Part shown: positions 14,435 through 24,516 of the stretch, one piece after another
Layout: every line of letters starts with the position of its first letter
Position numbering within the stretch: position 1 is the first letter of the stretch
Source of the DNA: Clostridia bacterium
Lineage (GTDB): Bacteria; Bacillota_A; Clostridia; Christensenellales; Aristaeellaceae
Length of the DNA: 26,523 nt
Direction of reading: 5' to 3'
Assembly (NCBI GenBank): GCA_017432405.1
Contig: JAFRJF010000239.1
Span: 1-26,523 of the forward strand
The notes under the pieces: generated by a model
Told to the model about the DNA's origin: nothing
What the model saw: only the letters and a program-made list of their open reading frames with translations
The model's database searches: none
Position numbers and translations under genes: made by a program

Positions 14435-16222
14435 ATGCTTTCGAGGAGGACCATCCGGCAACTGTCAACAATACTGGCATTGGCCCTGCTGCTGACAGTG
14501 CCAGGTGTTTCGGAGGACGATCCGTATTCAGATCCCATAAAATTGGATGTGTCTCTGCCGGACGATGATATCAACCTGAACGCGGATGATTTCCTCATGG
14601 AACCGGATCTGACGCTCGACCTGTCCATCGAGACCGATATGCCAGAATCGCCCGGGCCGGAGAACGTCACAACGGAAGCATCCGACGAAGTCAACGGAGA
14701 GAACGACATCCCTAAGTCACTGACGCTGGGTGTAAAAGAAACCCGGAAGCTGAAATCAAAGAACAGGACCTTCAAGTCCAGCAAACCCGCCATTGCCACA
14801 GTGGATCAAAAGGGCGTCATCACAGCCAGGAAGAAGGGTACGGCGAAGATCACCGTAATGTCCGGCAAGAAGACCCTCGGCACCTGCAAGGTGACAGTGG
14901 TGGCCGCGCCTAAAAAGGTCGGATTGGACATCGACGCGGCCGTGCTCGGCGCAGGTGAAACCCTGGCCCTCACACCCACGATCCCCCAAAACAGCCATGC
15001 CGGCTTTACCTATACCACAAAAGACAAGCGGATTGCGTCAGTGAGCGCCAAAGGCGTCATAACTGCCCGGAGGGTGGGCAGCACCAGCATCACCGTAAGC
15101 ACCCACAATGGCCGGAAGGCGAGCCTGAAGCTGACGGTAATGAGAGCGCCAACGAAGGTGACTGTGAAGCCGAAGGCCCTCGCGCTGGAGGTGGGACAGA
15201 CCACCGCCCTGACTGCCAAACTGCCGAATAAATCAGCGGCTTACAGGCTGACCTGGTCAAGCAGCGACGAAGGCGTGGCCACGGTGGACGCAAACGGGCT
15301 TGTGACCGCCATCAGCGCAGGCTCGGCGGACATCGTCGTCAGAACCTATAACAAGAAGAAAGCGACCTGCGCCGTGACCGTGACTGAACCCGTTGAAGAA
15401 CCCACACCGGAGCCCCCCTCAGGCTGGAGACTGACCCAGTATCCCGACGCGTCCGGCAAAAACGGCCTGTTCTATTCACTGGTCAACCAGGCAAACGGGA
15501 CACTGATCCTGGTCGACGGGGGCTGGGCCAAGAATGCCCGTACAGTCCGCAAGGTCATCGACGAAAACGGCGGCAAGGTCAAGGCATGGTTCCTGACCCA
15601 CTACCACGGCGACCACATCGGCGCGTTCAATAAGCTCTACGGCAAATACAAGGACAAAATCGAAACGGTCTACGTCAATCCGCTGGACTGGGACACCTTT
15701 GAGTCCGTCGCCATGTACTGGGACACACCCGAGGAATTCGCCGCTTTCCTGGAGCAAACCGCAGGTGCCGACAACGTGGTCAGGCTGCACCGGGGAGACG
15801 ATCTCGACATCGACGGCATCCATATCCACGTGTTCAGCGCCTTCGACGATATCGTCAGAGATCTGGCTGAAGACTGGCCCAACAACAGCTCTCTGGTATT
15901 CAAGCTGAGCCTGGCCAGAGATTCCGTGCTGTTCCTGGGAGATTTAACCTACACCGCCGAAGCGCTGTGCCGGCATATGCTGGATACCTACGGCGCGGAG
16001 GCGCTGCACGCCGATTATGTCCAGGCCGGTCACCACGGCAACCGGGGTCCGTCCACCGACTTTTACGGCGCGATACACCCCAGGGTCATGTTCATGGACG
16101 GGCCGGAATGGTTGATGACGAGCGAAAACTATACCGCCAGGGACCTGCTGGCCTGGTGCGCCGAAAACGGCATCAAAACCTACGACTATCGCCAGGCGCC
16201 AAGCAGCTTCACACTTGAATAG
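14435..16222 (+). CDS. Exported Big2 repeat protein fused to a ComEC-type metallo-beta-lactamase domain
   Basis: 595-residue exported putative hydrolase. The ATG is chosen over a TTG six bases earlier because GGAGG lies 8 bases before the ATG but only 2 from the TTG. Signal peptide about 1-26; acidic Asp/Leu-rich segment about 27-92. Three Big2 repeats follow: about 94-157, 160-236 and 240-317 (e.g. SSSDEGVATVDANGLVTAI). A Pro/Glu linker (PVEEPTPEPPSG) leads to a metallo-beta-lactamase fold (about 330-595). THYHGDHIGAF holds the metal ligands His389, His391, Asp393 and His394. NNSSLVFKL, FLGDLTY (Asp503) and AGHHGN (His533-His534) follow in the ComEC/Rec2 style. Outside the cell such domains are reported to act on phosphodiesters, nucleic acids or related substrates; the substrate here is unknown. 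It ends in TAG. Confidence 0.87.
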   Translation: MLSRRTIRQLSTILALALLLTVPGVSEDDPYSDPIKLDVSLPDDDINLNADDFLMEPDLTLDLSIETDMPESPGPENVTTEASDEVNGENDIPKSLTLGVKETRKLKSKNRTFKSSKPAIATVDQKGVITARKKGTAKITVMSGKKTLGTCKVTVVAAPKKVGLDIDAAVLGAGETLALTPTIPQNSHAGFTYTTKDKRIASVSAKGVITARRVGSTSITVSTHNGRKASLKLTVMRAPTKVTVKPKALALEVGQTTALTAKLPNKSAAYRLTWSSSDEGVATVDANGLVTAISAGSADIVVRTYNKKKATCAVTVTEPVEEPTPEPPSGWRLTQYPDASGKNGLFYSLVNQANGTLILVDGGWAKNARTVRKVIDENGGKVKAWFLTHYHGDHIGAFNKLYGKYKDKIETVYVNPLDWDTFESVAMYWDTPEEFAAFLEQTAGADNVVRLHRGDDLDIDGIHIHVFSAFDDIVRDLAEDWPNNSSLVFKLSLARDSVLFLGDLTYTAEALCRHMLDTYGAEALHADYVQAGHHGNRGPSTDFYGAIHPRVMFMDGPEWLMTSENYTARDLLAWCAENGIKTYDYRQAPSSFTLE

Positions 16223-16273
16223 ACTCAATATCTCAATAGGAATCCATAGATCACAGAACAGGAGGCCACATCC

Positions 16274-16555
16274 ATGAACGAAACCAAGAAGGCGGTCATC
16301 AGCGTGCTGGGCACGGACAAGAAGGGCATCATCGCCCAGGTCAGCCGCATCCTGTATGAGAACGACGCCAACATACTGGACATCACCCAGACCATCGTCT
16401 CCGGGCTGTTCAGCATGATACTGATCGCGGACGTGTCGTCCGAGGAGTGCTCCTTCGACGCGCTGAAGACCGAGCTGGACGCGCTGTCGGGCCGCATCGG
16501 CGTGCAGATCCGCATCCAGCGCAGCGAAATCTTCGAAGCGATGCACCAGATCTGA
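16274..16555 (+). CDS. ACT-domain protein (UPF0237)
   Basis: 93-residue stand-alone ACT domain. Typical start KAVISVLGTDKKGIIAQVSRILYENDANILDITQTIVSGLFSMILIAD has the ligand-binding turn Gly-x-Asp-x-x-Gly-Ile. The ATG follows ACAGGAGG. ACT domains bind amino acids or other small ligands; the ligand of this family is not established to my knowledge. It lies 14 bp upstream of the UPF0210 gene, a pairing widely conserved in Firmicutes and archaea that suggests one acts as sensor for the other. Confidence 0.93.
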   Translation: MNETKKAVISVLGTDKKGIIAQVSRILYENDANILDITQTIVSGLFSMILIADVSSEECSFDALKTELDALSGRIGVQIRIQRSEIFEAMHQI

Positions 16556-16569
16556 GGAGGTTATGAACC

Positions 16570-17928
16570 ATGCACATGATCAACACCTCTGAAATCCTGG
16601 AAACCCTGAACATGATCGACCACCAGAAGCTGGACGTGCGCACGATCACCATGGGCATATCGCTGTTTTCCTGCGTCACCGACGACGAGGACCGGCTGTG
16701 CGACAATATCTACGACCTGATCACCCGCCGGGCGGAGCGCCTGGTGGCGGTGGGACGGGAGATCGAGCGGGACTACGGCGTGCCCATCGTCAACAAGCGC
16801 ATCTCGGTGACCCCTGCGGCGTTGGTCACCGGGGCAATCAAGAGCCCGGTGAAGGTGGCCCGGGCGCTGGACCGGGCGGCCAAGACCGCGGGCGTGGACT
16901 TCATCGGCGGCTATTCGGCGCTGGTGCACAAGGGCATCACCGAGGCCGACCGGCGGCTGATCGAATCGATCCCCGAAGCGCTGGCCACCACCGACCTGGT
17001 CTGCTCGTCGGTGAACGTGGGCTCCACCCGGGCCGGCATCAACATGGACGCCGTGCGCCTGATGGGCCAGACGGTGAAGGACACCGCCGCCGCCACCGCC
17101 GAAAGCGGCGGGCTGGGCTGCGCGAAGCTGGTGGTGTTCTGCAACGCCGTGGAGGACAATCCCTTCATGGCCGGCGCGTTCCACGGCCCCGGCGAGGGCG
17201 ATTGCGCCGTCAGCGTGGGCGTCAGCGGCCCCGGCGTGGTGAAGGTGGCCCTGGAGGGCGTGAAGGACGCGCCCTTCGACGAGGTGGCCGAAACCATCAA
17301 GCGCACCGCCTTCCACATCACCCGCGTCGGACAGCTGGTGGCCCGGGAGGCCAGCCGCAGGCTGGGCGTGCCCTTCGGCATCGTGGACCTCTCCCTGGCC
17401 CCCACCCCGGCGGTGGGCGATTCCGTGGCCGCGATCCTGGAGGAGATGGGCCTTGAGAGATGCGGCGCTCACGGCACCACCGCGGCGCTGGCGCTGCTCA
17501 ACGACGCGGTGAAGAAGGGCGGCGTGATGGCCTCGTCCCACGTGGGCGGGCTCTCCGGCGCGTTCATCCCCGTCTCCGAGGACATCGGCATGATCCAGGC
17601 CGCCCAGAAGGGCGCACTTTCGCTGGAGAAGCTGGAGGCCATGACCTGCGTCTGCTCGGTGGGCCTGGACATGATCGCCATTCCCGGCGACACCCCCGCC
17701 GAGACCGTCGCCGCCATCATCGCCGACGAGGCCGCCATCGGCATGGTCAACAACAAGACCACCGCCGTGCGCGTCATCCCTGCCCCCGGCAAGGACGTGG
17801 GCGATAGCGTGGAGTTCGGCGGCCTGCTGGGCCACGCCCCGATCATCCCCGTGCGCACGCTGGATTCCAGCCCGTTCATCCAGAGGGGCGGCAGGATCCC
17901 CGCACCGCTGCACAGTTTGAGGAATTGA
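16570..17928 (+). CDS. UPF0210 (PFL-like) conserved protein
   Basis: 452-residue cytoplasmic protein of the UPF0210/DUF711 family. Its fold is related to pyruvate formate-lyase/ribonucleotide reductase barrels but has no known reaction. Family marks: [14 protein letters not shown] near the N-terminus, [112 protein letters not shown] and [14 protein letters not shown] at the C-terminus. The ATG follows GAGGAGG with 9-base spacing. It is full length and intact, with a very GC-rich third codon position like its neighbours. It is co-transcribed with the ACT-domain gene. The lack of a recognisable glycyl-radical loop argues against PFL-type catalysis. Confidence 0.93.
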   Translation: MHMINTSEILETLNMIDHQKLDVRTITMGISLFSCVTDDEDRLCDNIYDLITRRAERLVAVGREIERDYGVPIVNKRISVTPAALVTGAIKSPVKVARALDRAAKTAGVDFIGGYSALVHKGITEADRRLIESIPEALATTDLVCSSVNVGSTRAGINMDAVRLMGQTVKDTAAATAESGGLGCAKLVVFCNAVEDNPFMAGAFHGPGEGDCAVSVGVSGPGVVKVALEGVKDAPFDEVAETIKRTAFHITRVGQLVAREASRRLGVPFGIVDLSLAPTPAVGDSVAAILEEMGLERCGAHGTTAALALLNDAVKKGGVMASSHVGGLSGAFIPVSEDIGMIQAAQKGALSLEKLEAMTCVCSVGLDMIAIPGDTPAETVAAIIADEAAIGMVNNKTTAVRVIPAPGKDVGDSVEFGGLLGHAPIIPVRTLDSSPFIQRGGRIPAPLHSLRN

Positions 17929-17963
17929 GGAAGGATGACAAATTCTGATTTGTCGAGCTTCCT
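17928..17963. repeat. Interrupted stem-loop at the convergent gene junction
   Basis: AGGAAG and CTTCCT (6 bp) enclose a GACAAAT-TCTG-ATTTGTC hairpin (7 bp), separated by 3-base internal loops. It begins at the UPF0210 stop codon, between convergent genes. It has no U-tract on either strand, so any terminator function is weak. Confidence 0.4.
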
Positions 17964-17983
17964 TCAGAAATTCAGCTCGTCAC

Positions 17984-18706
17984 TCAGTCGGCGTCGCTGT
18001 ATTTCCACCCATGCTCCCCGTGATAGATCATCAGCTTCGTCATGCCGCCGTCAACGCAGATGTTTTCGCCGGTGATGAAGCCGGCCGCGTCCGAGCAGAG
18101 GAACAGCGCCAGCGCCGCGATGTCCTCCGGTCTGCCCACGCGCCCCACCGGCTGCTGGCGGGCATCCGCGCCGGCGATGTCCGACCCGGTGGTATCGATC
18201 CAGCCGGGCGAGATGCTGTTCACCCGCGCCCTGCCCGCCAGGCTGACGGCCAGCGCGTGGGTCAGCGCCGCGATGCCGCCCTTGGCGGCGGTATAGCTCT
18301 CCGTCCGGGGCTGGCTCATGCGGTCGCGGGAGGAGGAGAGGTTGATCACCGACGCGCCGGGGGCAAAGTGCGGCAAGAGCAGCTTCGTCAGGTAGAACGG
18401 CGCGGTGACGCCGATCGCCATCGCCTTCTGGAACCCATCCCAGCCACATGTGTCGATGCCAGCCATTGGCGGCGGCGCGTTGTTGACGAGGCAGTCCACA
18501 TGGCCGCTCGCTTCGATCACCGACGCGGCAAAGCGCTCCAGCGCTTCGGGGTCGGAGATGTCCCCCACAAACCAGTCGCCGGGGGTGACGTCGATGATAT
18601 GCACCGTCGCGCCTTCCGCCTCAAACGCCTCGGCGATGGCCTTCCCGATGCCGTGGGCGCCGCCGGTGATGACGGCAACCTTGCCTTCAAAGCGTCTCGC
18701 TTTCAT
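17984..18706 (-). CDS. Short-chain dehydrogenase/reductase
   Basis: 240-residue NAD(P)-dependent oxidoreductase. Rossmann motif TGGAHGIG (residues 14-21) is followed by NNAPPPMAG (the NNAG-type motif). LSSSRDR carries the catalytic Ser and YTAAKGG the Tyr-x-x-x-Lys pair. RVNSISPGWIDT and GENICVDGGM are also standard. The acid Asp after the second strand (HIIDV) favours NAD over NADP. The substrate is unknown. It starts 7 bp after the flavin reductase stop with only a weak ribosome binding site, so it relies on translational coupling within the TetR operon. Confidence 0.93.
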   Translation of the reverse strand: MKARRFEGKVAVITGGAHGIGKAIAEAFEAEGATVHIIDVTPGDWFVGDISDPEALERFAASVIEASGHVDCLVNNAPPPMAGIDTCGWDGFQKAMAIGVTAPFYLTKLLLPHFAPGASVINLSSSRDRMSQPRTESYTAAKGGIAALTHALAVSLAGRARVNSISPGWIDTTGSDIAGADARQQPVGRVGRPEDIAALALFLCSDAAGFITGENICVDGGMTKLMIYHGEHGWKYSDAD

Positions 18707-18712
18707 ACGCTG

Positions 18713-19246
18713 TCACCGTATGATATAGGCGTCCACGATCTCGCCGACGTACATCGTGTGGCAGTCGCGGTTCGCCATGGGATGCGTTCCCGGCACGTCC
18801 TGGGGATACATGCGCCTGCGGATATCCTCCGGGATCCGGCTCAGGTCCTGATCCTGGGCGTACAGGACCCTGCACTCCAGCGTCAGCGGATATTGGCGCA
18901 CGCCGGGCGTATGGATGGTCCGCGCGTCCTCCAGCTCAAGCCCCGCTTCCCTGACCTTGTCGATGTTGAAGCCGGACTGTCCGCCGCAGACGCGATTGAT
19001 GGTTCCATCCACCTGATCCAGCGGAACGCTGACGGTAAACTCGCCTGTGCGGTCCAGCTGGCCCTTCGTGTAGCGCCCCTGGCGCACATACACATGAAAG
19101 GTCGGTCGGCTCCAAAGGGTGCCCAGATGGCCCCAGCCGATCACCATGGCGTTGAACTTCTCGCCGTTGGTATTGAGCAGCACGCCCTTCGGGATGGCGC
19201 TCACGATCAGGTTCGCGCAGTCGTTGATCTTGATGGTCTCTTTCAT
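18713..19246 (-). CDS. Flavin reductase-like FMN-binding protein
   Basis: 177-residue protein with the FMN-binding split-barrel fold of the flavin reductase family. NAMVIGWGHLGTLWSRPTFHVYVRQGRYT is the characteristic flavin-contact stretch, and GEFTVSVPLDQV follows. It may supply reduced flavin or act as a small flavoenzyme. The combination with an SDR and a TetR regulator suggests a stress- or xenobiotic-response operon, which is inference. It begins 3 bp after the regulator stop codon, so the two are co-translated. Confidence 0.88.
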   Translation of the reverse strand: MKETIKINDCANLIVSAIPKGVLLNTNGEKFNAMVIGWGHLGTLWSRPTFHVYVRQGRYTKGQLDRTGEFTVSVPLDQVDGTINRVCGGQSGFNIDKVREAGLELEDARTIHTPGVRQYPLTLECRVLYAQDQDLSRIPEDIRRRMYPQDVPGTHPMANRDCHTMYVGEIVDAYIIR

Positions 19247-19249
19247 GGT

Positions 19250-19840
19250 TCACACCCCGTATATACTGATGAAATGCCGGCTGAACGCCTCCACCCGCGC
19301 AACGGCCTCCCCCGTCTTCTCCGGCTCCCGGTCGCACAGGTGGATCAGCGCGGAGATTGGCGCGGTATAGGCGAAGGCCAGCATCCCGGGGTCGTCCCTC
19401 CGGATCAGTCCCCTGTCCATCATGCCCGCGAAGACGGGCGTGAACATGTCCGTGAGGCCGGAGAGGAAGTGCTTTGTCGCCAGTTCACGGGCGCGTTCGT
19501 CCCGGAATTGCTCGATGGACAGCAGCTTCCGCGTCATCACGATCTTCTCATCGTGTACCGTCAAATTCACCATGCCCATCGTCATCTGGACCAGTCCCTC
19601 CAGAGAATCCGGCACGGGCGGCAGATTCTCAGGCGATCCAAAGCGCTGTCCGTAATAGGCGATCATCTGGTCGAGCAGGGCGTTCCATATGGCCGCTTTG
19701 CTCTCAAAGTGTTTGTACAGCGAGGACTTGACCAGCCCAAGCGCCGCGGTCAGCTCGCGGACGTTCGTGCCCGCGTAACCGTTCTGAGAAAACAATTCAA
19801 GCGCCGTTTCAAGTATTCTTTCCTTTGTATCCTTTGCCAT
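19250..19840 (-). CDS. TetR-family regulator of the flavin reductase-SDR operon
   Basis: 196-residue regulator. N-terminal helix-turn-helix: KERILETALELFSQNGYAGTNVRELTAALGLVKSSLYKHFESKAAIW. The ATG follows TGGAGG; a longer reading would start inside the promoter. It is the first gene of its operon and has a 12-bp perfect inverted repeat over its own -10 box, a clear sign of autorepression that would also control the two oxidoreductases. The ligand is unknown; a quinone, aldehyde or aromatic would fit the enzymes. Confidence 0.92.
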   Translation of the reverse strand: MAKDTKERILETALELFSQNGYAGTNVRELTAALGLVKSSLYKHFESKAAIWNALLDQMIAYYGQRFGSPENLPPVPDSLEGLVQMTMGMVNLTVHDEKIVMTRKLLSIEQFRDERARELATKHFLSGLTDMFTPVFAGMMDRGLIRRDDPGMLAFAYTAPISALIHLCDREPEKTGEAVARVEAFSRHFISIYGV

Positions 19841-19859
19841 AGCAGCCTCCATTAAAAGC

Positions 19860-19907
19860 AGTGACCCTTCGCCCAATTATTATAGTGAACGAAGGGTCAC
19901 TTGTCAA
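19860..19907 (-). promoter_or_regulatory. Promoter and perfect dyad operator of the TetR operon
   Basis: Consensus TTGACA (19902-19907), 17-bp spacer, consensus TATAAT (19879-19884). AGTGACCCTTCG and its exact complement CGAAGGGTCACT (19860-19871 and 19890-19901) bracket the -10 box with 18 bp between the arms. A TetR dimer, or two, bound here would occlude RNA polymerase. Confidence 0.82.
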
Positions 19908-19949
19908 GCTTCTCTTGCATTTTCTTGATCTATTCTCACATCATTTGTG

Positions 19950-19984
19950 AAAAAAACTCATGGCAGCCTGTACGGCCTCGCCAT
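19950..19984 (-). terminator. Terminator of the trp operon
   Basis: On the minus strand ATGGC-GAG-GCC-GTACA-GGC-T-GCCAT is an interrupted stem-loop, followed after GAG by TTTTTTT. It lies about 55 bp downstream of the ancestral trpA stop. The 19985-20038 interval holds no gene that I can see. Confidence 0.75.
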
Positions 19985-20038
19985 ACAGAATGAGACGGAC
20001 TGCGCGAACAGTGATCGGTTGGCGTTATAGCCGCCGCG

Positions 20039-20804
20039 TCAAGCGCCCATGCCCGCCTTCATGGACCTCACATATTCATAGACGCGCTCCGGGGCGTCTT
20101 TTCCGTGCCCGGCGATCAGCCGGACGATGGCGCTGCCGACGATGGCCCCGTCGGACAGGTCGGCCATCCGCTTCGCCTAGGCCGGGGTGGAGATGCCGAA
20201 GCCCACGGCGCACGGGATGGAAGTGTTCTCCCGAACCAGCCTCACCATCGCGCCGATGTCGGTGGTGATCTCGCTGCGCACGCCGGTGACGCCCATCGAA
20301 GAGACGATATAGAGAAAGCCCTCGGCCTCCCGGGCGATCATGGCGACGCGGTTTTCACTCGTAGGAGCGATGAGGCTGATGAAGTCCAGCCCCCGCGCGC
20401 GGCAGGCCGGGGCGAACTCCTCCTTCTCCTCATAGGGCACGTCGGGCAGGATCATGCCGTCGATGCCCGCCTCTGCGCAGCGGTCGCAGAAGCGCTCGAT
20501 GCCATAGGAATAGACGACATTGGCGTAGGTCATGAAAACCATGGGCACCGATACATCCCTGCGCAGCGCCTTTACCAGCTCAAAGATGCTGTCGGTGGTC
20601 ACGCCGCCCTTCAGCGCCCGTTCGTTGGCGGCCTGGATCACCGGGCCCTCGGCGGTGGGGTCAGAAAAGGGAATGCCCAGCTCGATCAGGTCCGCGCCGC
20701 CCCTGACCGCCGCCCGCACGCAGGCTGCGGTGGTTTCGAGATCGGGATCGCCGCAGGTGATGAATGCGATGAACGCCTTGCCTCGGTCAAATGCCTTTGC
20801 GATA

Positions 20805-20812
<8 letters not shown>
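20039..20812 (-). pseudogene. trpA: Tryptophan synthase alpha chain, interrupted by an amber codon
   Basis: Converts indole-glycerol phosphate to indole and glyceraldehyde 3-phosphate, passing indole to TrpB. The GTG start overlaps trpB by 8 bp. The first 211 codons are a normal TrpA: FIAFITCGDPD, ELGIPFSDPTAEGPVIQAAN (catalytic Glu44; Glu where the Escherichia coli enzyme has Asp60), FMTYANVVYSYG, GMILPDVPYEE, IALAPTSE-like LIAPTSENR and AVGFGISTPA. Codon 212 is TAG (20177-20179). The frame then continues as AKRMADLSDGAIVGSAIV and on to TGA at 20039, exactly the expected TrpA tail, 257 codons in all. The usual residue here is Gln (TPEQA), so CAG to TAG explains it. The 211-residue product lacks GSAIV, part of the phosphate site, and is probably inactive unless suppressed. 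Confidence 0.9.
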
Positions 20813-21995
<1,183 letters not shown>

Positions 21996-21998
21996 GTT

Positions 21999-22613
21999 CT
22001 ATCCCTCCTGATCTGCATTTCGCACCGCGCTGACAAACGCGGTCATCTTCATAACGTCCTTCACGCCGCCCGTCTCGATGCCGCTGGACACGTCCACGGC
22101 GAAGGGATGGATGGCTCTGACGGCCTGCGCCACGTTCCCCGGTTCAAGTCCTCCCGCCAGGAAATAAGGCCGGTCAAAATCCTTCAAAAGCGCCCAGTCG
22201 AAGGCCGCGCCCGTGCCGCCCGGGCCGTTGTCCAGCAGGATGTGGTCGGCAGCGCTCTGACAGGCCCGCTCCAGGTCGGCTGGTCCGTCCACGCGGAACG
22301 CCTGGATCAGGGGCTTGTCCGTCAGACGCCTGAGGGATCGTATATAGGCTTCGTCCTCGTTGCCGTGCAACTGGGCCATGTCGATGACGTCATTATTCAG
22401 CAGCGCCGCCACGGCCTCCGGGGGCGCGTTCACGAACACCCCGACGGCGCGGATATCCGCATCCAGCCCCTCTCGCAGGGCCTTTGCCTCTTCGGGCGAA
22501 ACCCAGCGCCTGCTCTTCCGGGCGAACACGAAGCCGATGTAATCCGGCAACAGGGCGTTGGCCCACTGGATGTCACAGGGCCGCGTCAGCCCGCACAGCT
22601 TGATCCGCGTCAT
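21999..22613 (-). CDS. trpF: Phosphoribosylanthranilate isomerase
   Basis: Amadori rearrangement of phosphoribosylanthranilate, third step of tryptophan synthesis. It has 204 residues. Catalytic Cys7 lies in KLCGLTRP and the catalytic Asp in FAVDVSSGIETGGVKD. DMAQLHGNED, FLAGGLEPGNV and GGTGAAFDW are also diagnostic. The ATG overlaps the trpC stop by four bases (ATGA). It ends at TAG, so amber is read as stop in this same operon. Confidence 0.96.
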   Translation of the reverse strand: MTRIKLCGLTRPCDIQWANALLPDYIGFVFARKSRRWVSPEEAKALREGLDADIRAVGVFVNAPPEAVAALLNNDVIDMAQLHGNEDEAYIRSLRRLTDKPLIQAFRVDGPADLERACQSAADHILLDNGPGGTGAAFDWALLKDFDRPYFLAGGLEPGNVAQAVRAIHPFAVDVSSGIETGGVKDVMKMTAFVSAVRNADQEG

Positions 22614-23392
22614 ACCCCACCCCGCAGTTCCGCAAGCCTTGCCCGCCTGTCCCCGGCGCGCATCAGCGCCTCGCCCACCAGCACCGCGTCCGCGCCCATG
22701 TCCCGGGCAGCCTGTACGTCACGCGCGTCCCTCACGCCGCTCTCGGACACGAACCGCACATCCCGGGGAATCATCGCCCGCAGGCGGCGGCTGTTGCCCG
22801 TGTCCACGGTGAAGTCCTTCAAATTGCGGTTGTTGACGCCGATGATCCGCGCCCCGGCCCGCAGCGCCGTTTCCACCTCGGCTTCGTCGTGGGCCTCCAC
22901 CAGCGCGGAAAGGCCCAGCGCGTCGCACACCTGAATATAATCCCTGACCTGGCTCCCGTCCAGTATCGCGCAGATCAGCAGCGCCGCCGACGCGCCCAGC
23001 AGCTTCGCCTGATAGAGCATGTATTCGTCCACGGTGAAATCCTTCCTGAGGCAGGGAACGGAGACCCGGCCGGCGATTTCCCGCAGGATATCGTCGCTGC
23101 CCAGGAACCACCCCGGCTCCGTCAGCACGGAGATGGCCTCGGCCCCGGCGGCCTCGTAGTCCTGCGCAATGTCCAGATAAGGGAAGTCCGGCGCGATCAG
23201 GCCCTTGGACGGCGACGCCCGCTTGCATTCGCAGATGAAGGCCAGTTCGTCTCCTGACAGCGCCTTTTCAAAGGTAAAATCGCCCCTCGGAAGCTCCAGC
23301 GCCCGCCGACGGACCTCCGCCTCAGGCGCAACCGCCTTCGCCGCTGCCACCCGCCGGCGGGCGTGATCGGCCAGCTGATCCAGTATATTCAT
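22610..23392 (-). CDS. trpC: Indole-3-glycerol phosphate synthase
   Basis: Ring closure of carboxyphenylamino-deoxyribulose phosphate to indole-glycerol phosphate. It has 260 residues. Motifs: [15 protein letters not shown] (catalytic lysine), [46 protein letters not shown] and [13 protein letters not shown]. It is not fused to trpF as in Escherichia coli. It overlaps trpD and trpF by four bases each, so the chain is translationally coupled. Confidence 0.97.
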   Translation of the reverse strand: MNILDQLADHARRRVAAAKAVAPEAEVRRRALELPRGDFTFEKALSGDELAFICECKRASPSKGLIAPDFPYLDIAQDYEAAGAEAISVLTEPGWFLGSDDILREIAGRVSVPCLRKDFTVDEYMLYQAKLLGASAALLICAILDGSQVRDYIQVCDALGLSALVEAHDEAEVETALRAGARIIGVNNRNLKDFTVDTGNSRRLRAMIPRDVRFVSESGVRDARDVQAARDMGADAVLVGEALMRAGDRRARLAELRGGV

Positions 23393-24420
23393 GCATCGTC
23401 CTCCGGTCGGTTGCTGACCTCGATGACCTTTTCGAGGGTCGCCATGGCCCTGCCGCTGTCGATCAGCCCGGCCGCCAGCTTCACGCCCGCCGCGAGGCTG
23501 TCCGCCCTGCCGTTCAGGTAAAGCCCCGCCCCGGCGTTCAGCAGCACCGCGTCGCGCCGGTGGCCCGCTTCGCCCCGCAGTATCGCCAGCGTGATCGCGG
23601 CGTTCTCCTGGGGCGTGCCGCCCAGCAGGTCGGACTTCTGGCAGCGCTTCATGCCGAAATCCTCGGGCTGTATGGTGTAGGACTTGAACCAGCCATCCTT
23701 GAACTCACAGATGTGCGTCGGGGCGGAGAGGCTGATCTCGTCCAGCTTGTCCAAGCCGTACACCACCATGCCCCGCTTCACGCCCAGGTTGATGAGCACC
23801 TGGGCCAGCGGCTGGACCAGGTAGTCGTCGTATACGCCCAGCAGCATGGTCGTGGGCGCGGCGGGATTGGTCAGCGGGCCCAGTATGTTGAACACCGTGC
23901 GGAAGCCCAGCTCCCTCCTGATCGCACCGACGTACTTCATGGACGTGTGATACTTCTGGGCAAAGAAGAAGCACATGCCCGCCTCGTTCAGCATTTCAAC
24001 GCAGCGCTTCGGGCTTTGCTGGATGTTGATGCCCAGCGCCTCCTGGCAGTCCGCCGTGCCGCACAGGGACGAGGCCGCCCGGTTGCCGTGCTTGGCCACC
24101 TTCACGCCGCCTGCGGCGCACACCAGCGCCGCCGAGGTGGAGATGTTGAAGCTGTGGGCGTTGTCGCCGCCGGTGCCGACGATCTCGAACACCTCCATGC
24201 CGGGGTCCACCCTCGTGGCGTGGTCCCGCATGGCGGCAGCGCAGCCGGCGATCTCATCGGTGGTCTCCGCGCGGGCGCTCTTGGTGGACAGCGCCGCCAG
24301 GAACGCCGCGTTCTGGGTGGGTGAAGTCTCGCCGGACATGATCTCGTTCATCACGGCGTAGGCTTCGTCGTAGGTCAGGTCTTCCTTGCTGACGATCTTC
24401 ACGATGGCTTCCTTGATCAT
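23389..24420 (-). CDS. trpD: Anthranilate phosphoribosyltransferase
   Basis: Transfers phosphoribose from PRPP to anthranilate. It has 343 residues. [20 protein letters not shown] is the PRPP-binding loop. [23 protein letters not shown] is the anthranilate-site region, and [37 protein letters not shown] follows. The ATG has TAAGGAGG upstream. It is the first gene behind the T-box. No TrpG domain is fused to it, and trpE and trpG are not in the window, so anthranilate must come from genes elsewhere or from outside the cell. Confidence 0.97.
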   Translation of the reverse strand: MIKEAIVKIVSKEDLTYDEAYAVMNEIMSGETSPTQNAAFLAALSTKSARAETTDEIAGCAAAMRDHATRVDPGMEVFEIVGTGGDNAHSFNISTSAALVCAAGGVKVAKHGNRAASSLCGTADCQEALGINIQQSPKRCVEMLNEAGMCFFFAQKYHTSMKYVGAIRRELGFRTVFNILGPLTNPAAPTTMLLGVYDDYLVQPLAQVLINLGVKRGMVVYGLDKLDEISLSAPTHICEFKDGWFKSYTIQPEDFGMKRCQKSDLLGGTPQENAAITLAILRGEAGHRRDAVLLNAGAGLYLNGRADSLAAGVKLAAGLIDSGRAMATLEKVIEVSNRPEDDA

Positions 24421-24516
24421 AGTGCTGCCTCCTTATTTCATGGCCTGTTGCTGAATGGACATCCCACGCAGTGGGACCGCCAAAAACGAAACGCTGCAAC
24501 GATGCACGATTCAATG

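Noticed and set aside
16561..17913. 450-codon minus-strand frame opposite UPF0210
   Set aside because: His/Gly/Val-rich antisense shadow; the plus-strand frame matches UPF0210 along its entire length.
18011..19855. 614-codon plus-strand frame spanning three minus-strand genes
   Set aside because: It runs across SDR, flavin reductase and TetR genes, all with clear motifs. Its His/Arg/Ala-rich translation has no recognisable domain.
20177..20179. Genome-wide reassignment of TAG to an amino acid
   Set aside because: TAG ends lacI, trpF and all four Big2 genes at sensible protein ends, so amber is a normal stop here; a local mutation in trpA or a sequencing error is simpler.
24421..24516. Short leader peptide rich in tryptophan before trpD
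   Set aside because: No open frame with adjacent Trp codons and a ribosome binding site was found; the T-box explains control.
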